Shown one piece after another: positions 31,738 to 33,402 of a DNA stretch of 33,402 nucleotides. Origin of the DNA: CAZPKH01 sp964407165 (GTDB lineage: Bacteria > Bacteroidota > Bacteroidia > Bacteroidales > Muribaculaceae); contig CAYOUJ010000027.1 of the NCBI GenBank assembly GCA_964407165.1, forward strand, positions 1-33,402, read 5' to 3'. Position numbers and translations under genes: made by a program. Below the pieces are notes generated by a model. It ran no database searches, was not told the origin of the DNA, and worked only from the letters and a program-made list of their open reading frames with translations. Each line of letters starts with the position of its first letter. Within the stretch, counting starts at the first letter, position 1.

Positions 31738-32679
31738 TCAGCTGCGCTGGTAGGCGGAGGGGGACATCCCCGTCAGGTTCTTGAAATATTTGCCGAAAGA
31801 GCTTTGGTTGGCAAAGTTGAGCTCGTAGGCTATCTGCTGGATGTTTTTGCGGGAGAAGCGGAGCATGTTCTTGGCCTCGAGTATGACGAACTCGTCGATC
31901 CACTCGGCGGCGGAGCGGCCGGTCGACTCCTTGACTATCAGCGAGAGATATTTGGGGGTGATATAGAGCTTCTCGGCGTAGAAGGCCACGGAGCGCTCGT
32001 GCTTGTGGTGGCGGTGGACCAGCTCCATGAAGTCGTGGACGTAGTTGGTGCGGCGCGTCAGCGAGTGCGAGCGCGCGGTGACGGCGGGGTCTTCGCGCAT
32101 GGCGGCGAACTGCATGAGCTGGTAGACGATCGACGACATGAGCGTGCGCGAGATGGCGCGGATGTATAGGTCGCTCTGGTTTTTCTTGGTGTTGAGGTGG
32201 AGCAGCTCGAGGTAGAGCTGCAGCAGCTCCGACTCCTGCGGGGTGAGCATGAGCATGGGCCTGGCGTTGCGTGGGATGGGCGACGACTGTATCACGTTGA
32301 TGTCGAGGTTGATGTCGCGCATAAACTCCGGGGCGATGATGAGCACGTACGCGTCAAGCTCCTTGCGGTCAAACTCGCGTATGGTGATGATGTTGGCCGA
32401 GGTGGCGGTGATGAACGAGTTGGCCTGCACGGTGTAGCTCTCCAGGTTGATGTCGACGTTCATATACCCCTTTGCCACGAAGCAGAAGAGCATGCCGTTG
32501 ATGCGCAGTGGCCCCGAGACCAGAGGCGACGTGGTGCTCTGCGGCGTCAGCCGCGAGAAGATGTAGTCGCTCTCGAGCGAGCTGTAGTCGGCTATGTATT
32601 TGCGTATTCCCGAAACTTGCGAGAGGTCGATCATGGTGCGTCCGGCCTTCGAGGGAAATTCCAGTTCTTCTTGATCCAT
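31738..32679 (-). CDS. AraC family transcriptional regulator
   Basis: The 313-residue regulator has an N-terminal sensing region (about 20-130) and a C-terminal double helix-turn-helix (about 205-313) with AEKLYITPKYLSLIVKESTG and FANQSSFGKYFKNLTGMSPSAYQRS, the standard second-HTH signature. The ligand is unknown. The gene starts at 32679 (MDQEELEF) after a -7 element at 32707-32714 and lies two bases before the gldD-like gene, so araC, gldD-like and PPTase form one transcript. An AraC protein heading this pair is not an arrangement I know from elsewhere. Confidence 0.9.
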   Translation of the reverse strand: MDQEELEFPSKAGRTMIDLSQVSGIRKYIADYSSLESDYIFSRLTPQSTTSPLVSGPLRINGMLFCFVAKGYMNVDINLESYTVQANSFITATSANIITIREFDRKELDAYVLIIAPEFMRDINLDINVIQSSPIPRNARPMLMLTPQESELLQLYLELLHLNTKKNQSDLYIRAISRTLMSSIVYQLMQFAAMREDPAVTARSHSLTRRTNYVHDFMELVHRHHKHERSVAFYAEKLYITPKYLSLIVKESTGRSAAEWIDEFVILEAKNMLRFSRKNIQQIAYELNFANQSSFGKYFKNLTGMSPSAYQRS

Positions 32680-32706
32680 TGACGTTGCATATGGTTGTTA
32701 CGGGTG

Positions 32707-32714
32707 CAAAGTTA
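32707..32714 (-). promoter_or_regulatory. -7 element of the araC operon
   Basis: On the minus strand this reads TAACTTTG, a consensus match 27 bp upstream of the start codon. No -33 TTTG at the normal distance is seen. Confidence 0.6.
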
Positions 32715-32792
32715 CATAATTTTCGGCGAATGATTGTTCCATTAGTCAAAAAATTGCACCAATCCGCCACAAATTCCCCAAAACTTCCTTAA

Positions 32793-32870
32793 AATGCATA
32801 ATGCATAATGCATAATGCATAATTACCATCCGGATGGCTATTGTGCATTATGCATTGTGCATTGTGCATT
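32793..32870. repeat. Palindromic aatgcat spacer
   Basis: Four aatgcat words on the left mirror about four (attgtgcatt) on the right, around the perfect core ccatccggatgg (32826-32837), giving a 78-bp imperfect palindrome. It lies between the decayed gene (stop at 32873) and the araC promoter and may end minus-strand transcription. Confidence 0.8.
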
Positions 32871-32872
32871 GG

Positions 32873-33021
32873 TCAGAGGCGCACGGTGGTGGCGGTGCCG
32901 TCGGGGGTGACGCGCAGGCCCTGGAGGTTGTACCATCGGACTGCCCAGGGCTAAGCGTCTCGGCCACGCTCAAACTGCAGCCAACGATGGCTGCCAGCAG
33001 GGAAAGTATAAATTTTTGCAT
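32873..33021 (-). pseudogene. Decayed secreted-protein gene: signal peptide plus C-terminal YNLQG tail
   Basis: From ATG 33021 the frame codes MQKFILSLLAAIVGC and SLSVAETL, a signal peptide. In a different frame the end codes AVRWYNLQGLRVTPDG and TVRL, stopping at 32873. The YNLQG-x-RV pattern is the well-known C-terminal end of many secreted Bacteroidales proteins. The frames differ by 2 bases and a TAG separates them, so everything between the start and the tail has been lost. A full promoter still precedes it. Confidence 0.75.
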
Positions 33022-33095
33022 CAAGATTGTGATAATTTAAAGGTGATTAACACTCGCCTTGTCTGATACTCGTCAAAACCAAGCCTTTCCATCGG

Positions 33096-33127
33096 CAAAT
33101 GTACACACAATTCGTTACAGAGCCAAA
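33096..33127 (-). promoter_or_regulatory. Promoter of the decayed gene
   Basis: On the minus strand TTTG (33127-33124), 20 bp, TACATTTG (33103-33096), a full consensus match, 75 bp upstream of the start at 33021. Its upstream half is part of a 23-bp sequence shared with 1357-1379. Confidence 0.7.
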
Positions 33128-33224
33128 AAAATATCCTTTCGTGCAACAGCCGTGGTGTTTTTGGTTAATTTTGTGGCGGTTTCGACTAATAAGGTCACGC
33201 GAATAAACATGCAACCACGAATTT

Positions 33225-33307
33225 GCAACCACGAATTTCACGAATTAAGCGAATTACACTAATTTTTAATTCGTGAAATTGGCTTAATTCGTGAAATTCG
33301 TGGTTGC
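33225..33307. repeat. 26-bp perfect inverted repeat
   Basis: Arms 33225-33250 and 33282-33307 (gcaaccacgaatttcacg...) are exactly complementary around a 31-nt loop that itself contains a further taattcgtgaaatt copy. A direct copy of gcaaccacgaattt lies at 33211-33224. It lies next to the tRNA-Pro gene and has no coding potential. Confidence 0.85.
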
Positions 33308-33348
33308 AAGTTTCTTTTATTTCTTTTGTTTCTTCGTGTGATTGATAG

Positions 33349-33402
33349 TCGGGGTGACAGGATTCGAACCTGCGACCACCTGGTCCCAAACCAGGTGCGC
33401 TA
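33349..33402 (-). tRNA. tRNA-Pro(UGG), 5' part cut by window end
   Basis: On the minus strand the sequence has the anticodon arm cctggtttgggaccagg with anticodon TGG (33388-33386), the T arm ggttcgaatcc and the 3' acceptor strand caccccga ending at 33349. CCA is not encoded. The 5' acceptor and part of the D arm lie beyond the window. Confidence 0.93.

Noticed and set aside
32834..33040. Plus-strand 68-codon frame over the decayed gene
   Set aside because: Its composition and the clear minus-strand signal peptide, tail and promoter favour the minus-strand reading.

Overview
The window reads as a chromosomal piece of a Bacteroidota bacterium of the order Bacteroidales. A Muribaculaceae-like gut commensal is my best guess, from overall feel rather than a search. 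The reasons are the Bacteroidota promoter signature (TTTG, 19-20 bp, TAnnTTTG) in front of many genes, the near absence of Shine-Dalgarno sequences, many SPII lipoproteins, and family content such as an Rpn/PD-(D/E)XK transposase, a GldD-like lipoprotein beside a Sfp-type transferase, a DUF5683 protein and a parA-parB-DUF5683-mltD cluster. One run of exactly 100 N (10062-10161) marks a scaffold gap.

Layout. 1-349 holds the end of an rRNA operon (23S 3' end, 5S, terminator). A lipoprotein gene (448-1308) follows, and behind it lies a second, truncated copy of the 5S 3' end plus its terminator (1407-1499). 1585-5755 is a minus-strand run: TlpA-like thioredoxin lipoprotein, zinc-ribbon/WG-repeat membrane protein, S33-type hydrolase lipoprotein and a secreted unknown. 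5859-9369 is a plus-strand operon: acyl-CoA ligase, glycosyltransferase-like protein and a membrane acyltransferase broken at a G9 tract. 9372-13622 carries small envelope proteins, an Rpn transposase, an IS5-type MITE and an unknown protein. 13751-18324 is parA-parB-DUF5683-mltD. 18480-18745 is a nested palindrome. 18759-21648 is a GH31 glycosidase and a HIT protein. 21962-28543 is central metabolism: phosphohexomutase, short malic enzyme, SUMF1-like protein and an NfnAB-like flavin oxidoreductase pair. 28600-32679 is the minus-strand set araC, gldD-like, PPTase, nadE. The right end has a decayed secreted-protein gene with its promoter still recognisable, a 26-bp inverted repeat and a partial tRNA-Pro(UGG).

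The most unusual feature is a set of palindromic repeats that sit inside protein genes without breaking the frame. A C/G-tract composite element of about 110 bp encodes a Pro/Gly-rich insert in the NfnB-like subunit (27462-27574), and a relative lies in the PPTase gene (30996-31123). A different 28-bp GC palindrome occurs identically in the malic enzyme gene (23933-23960) and the SUMF1-like gene (25287-25314). This resembles what is known for Rickettsia palindromic elements. Intergenic spacers are also repeat-rich. Several are built from short words that differ from spacer to spacer, and two convergent gene pairs end in nearly identical AAAAATCGA-type bidirectional terminators whose T-tracts run into the stop codon.
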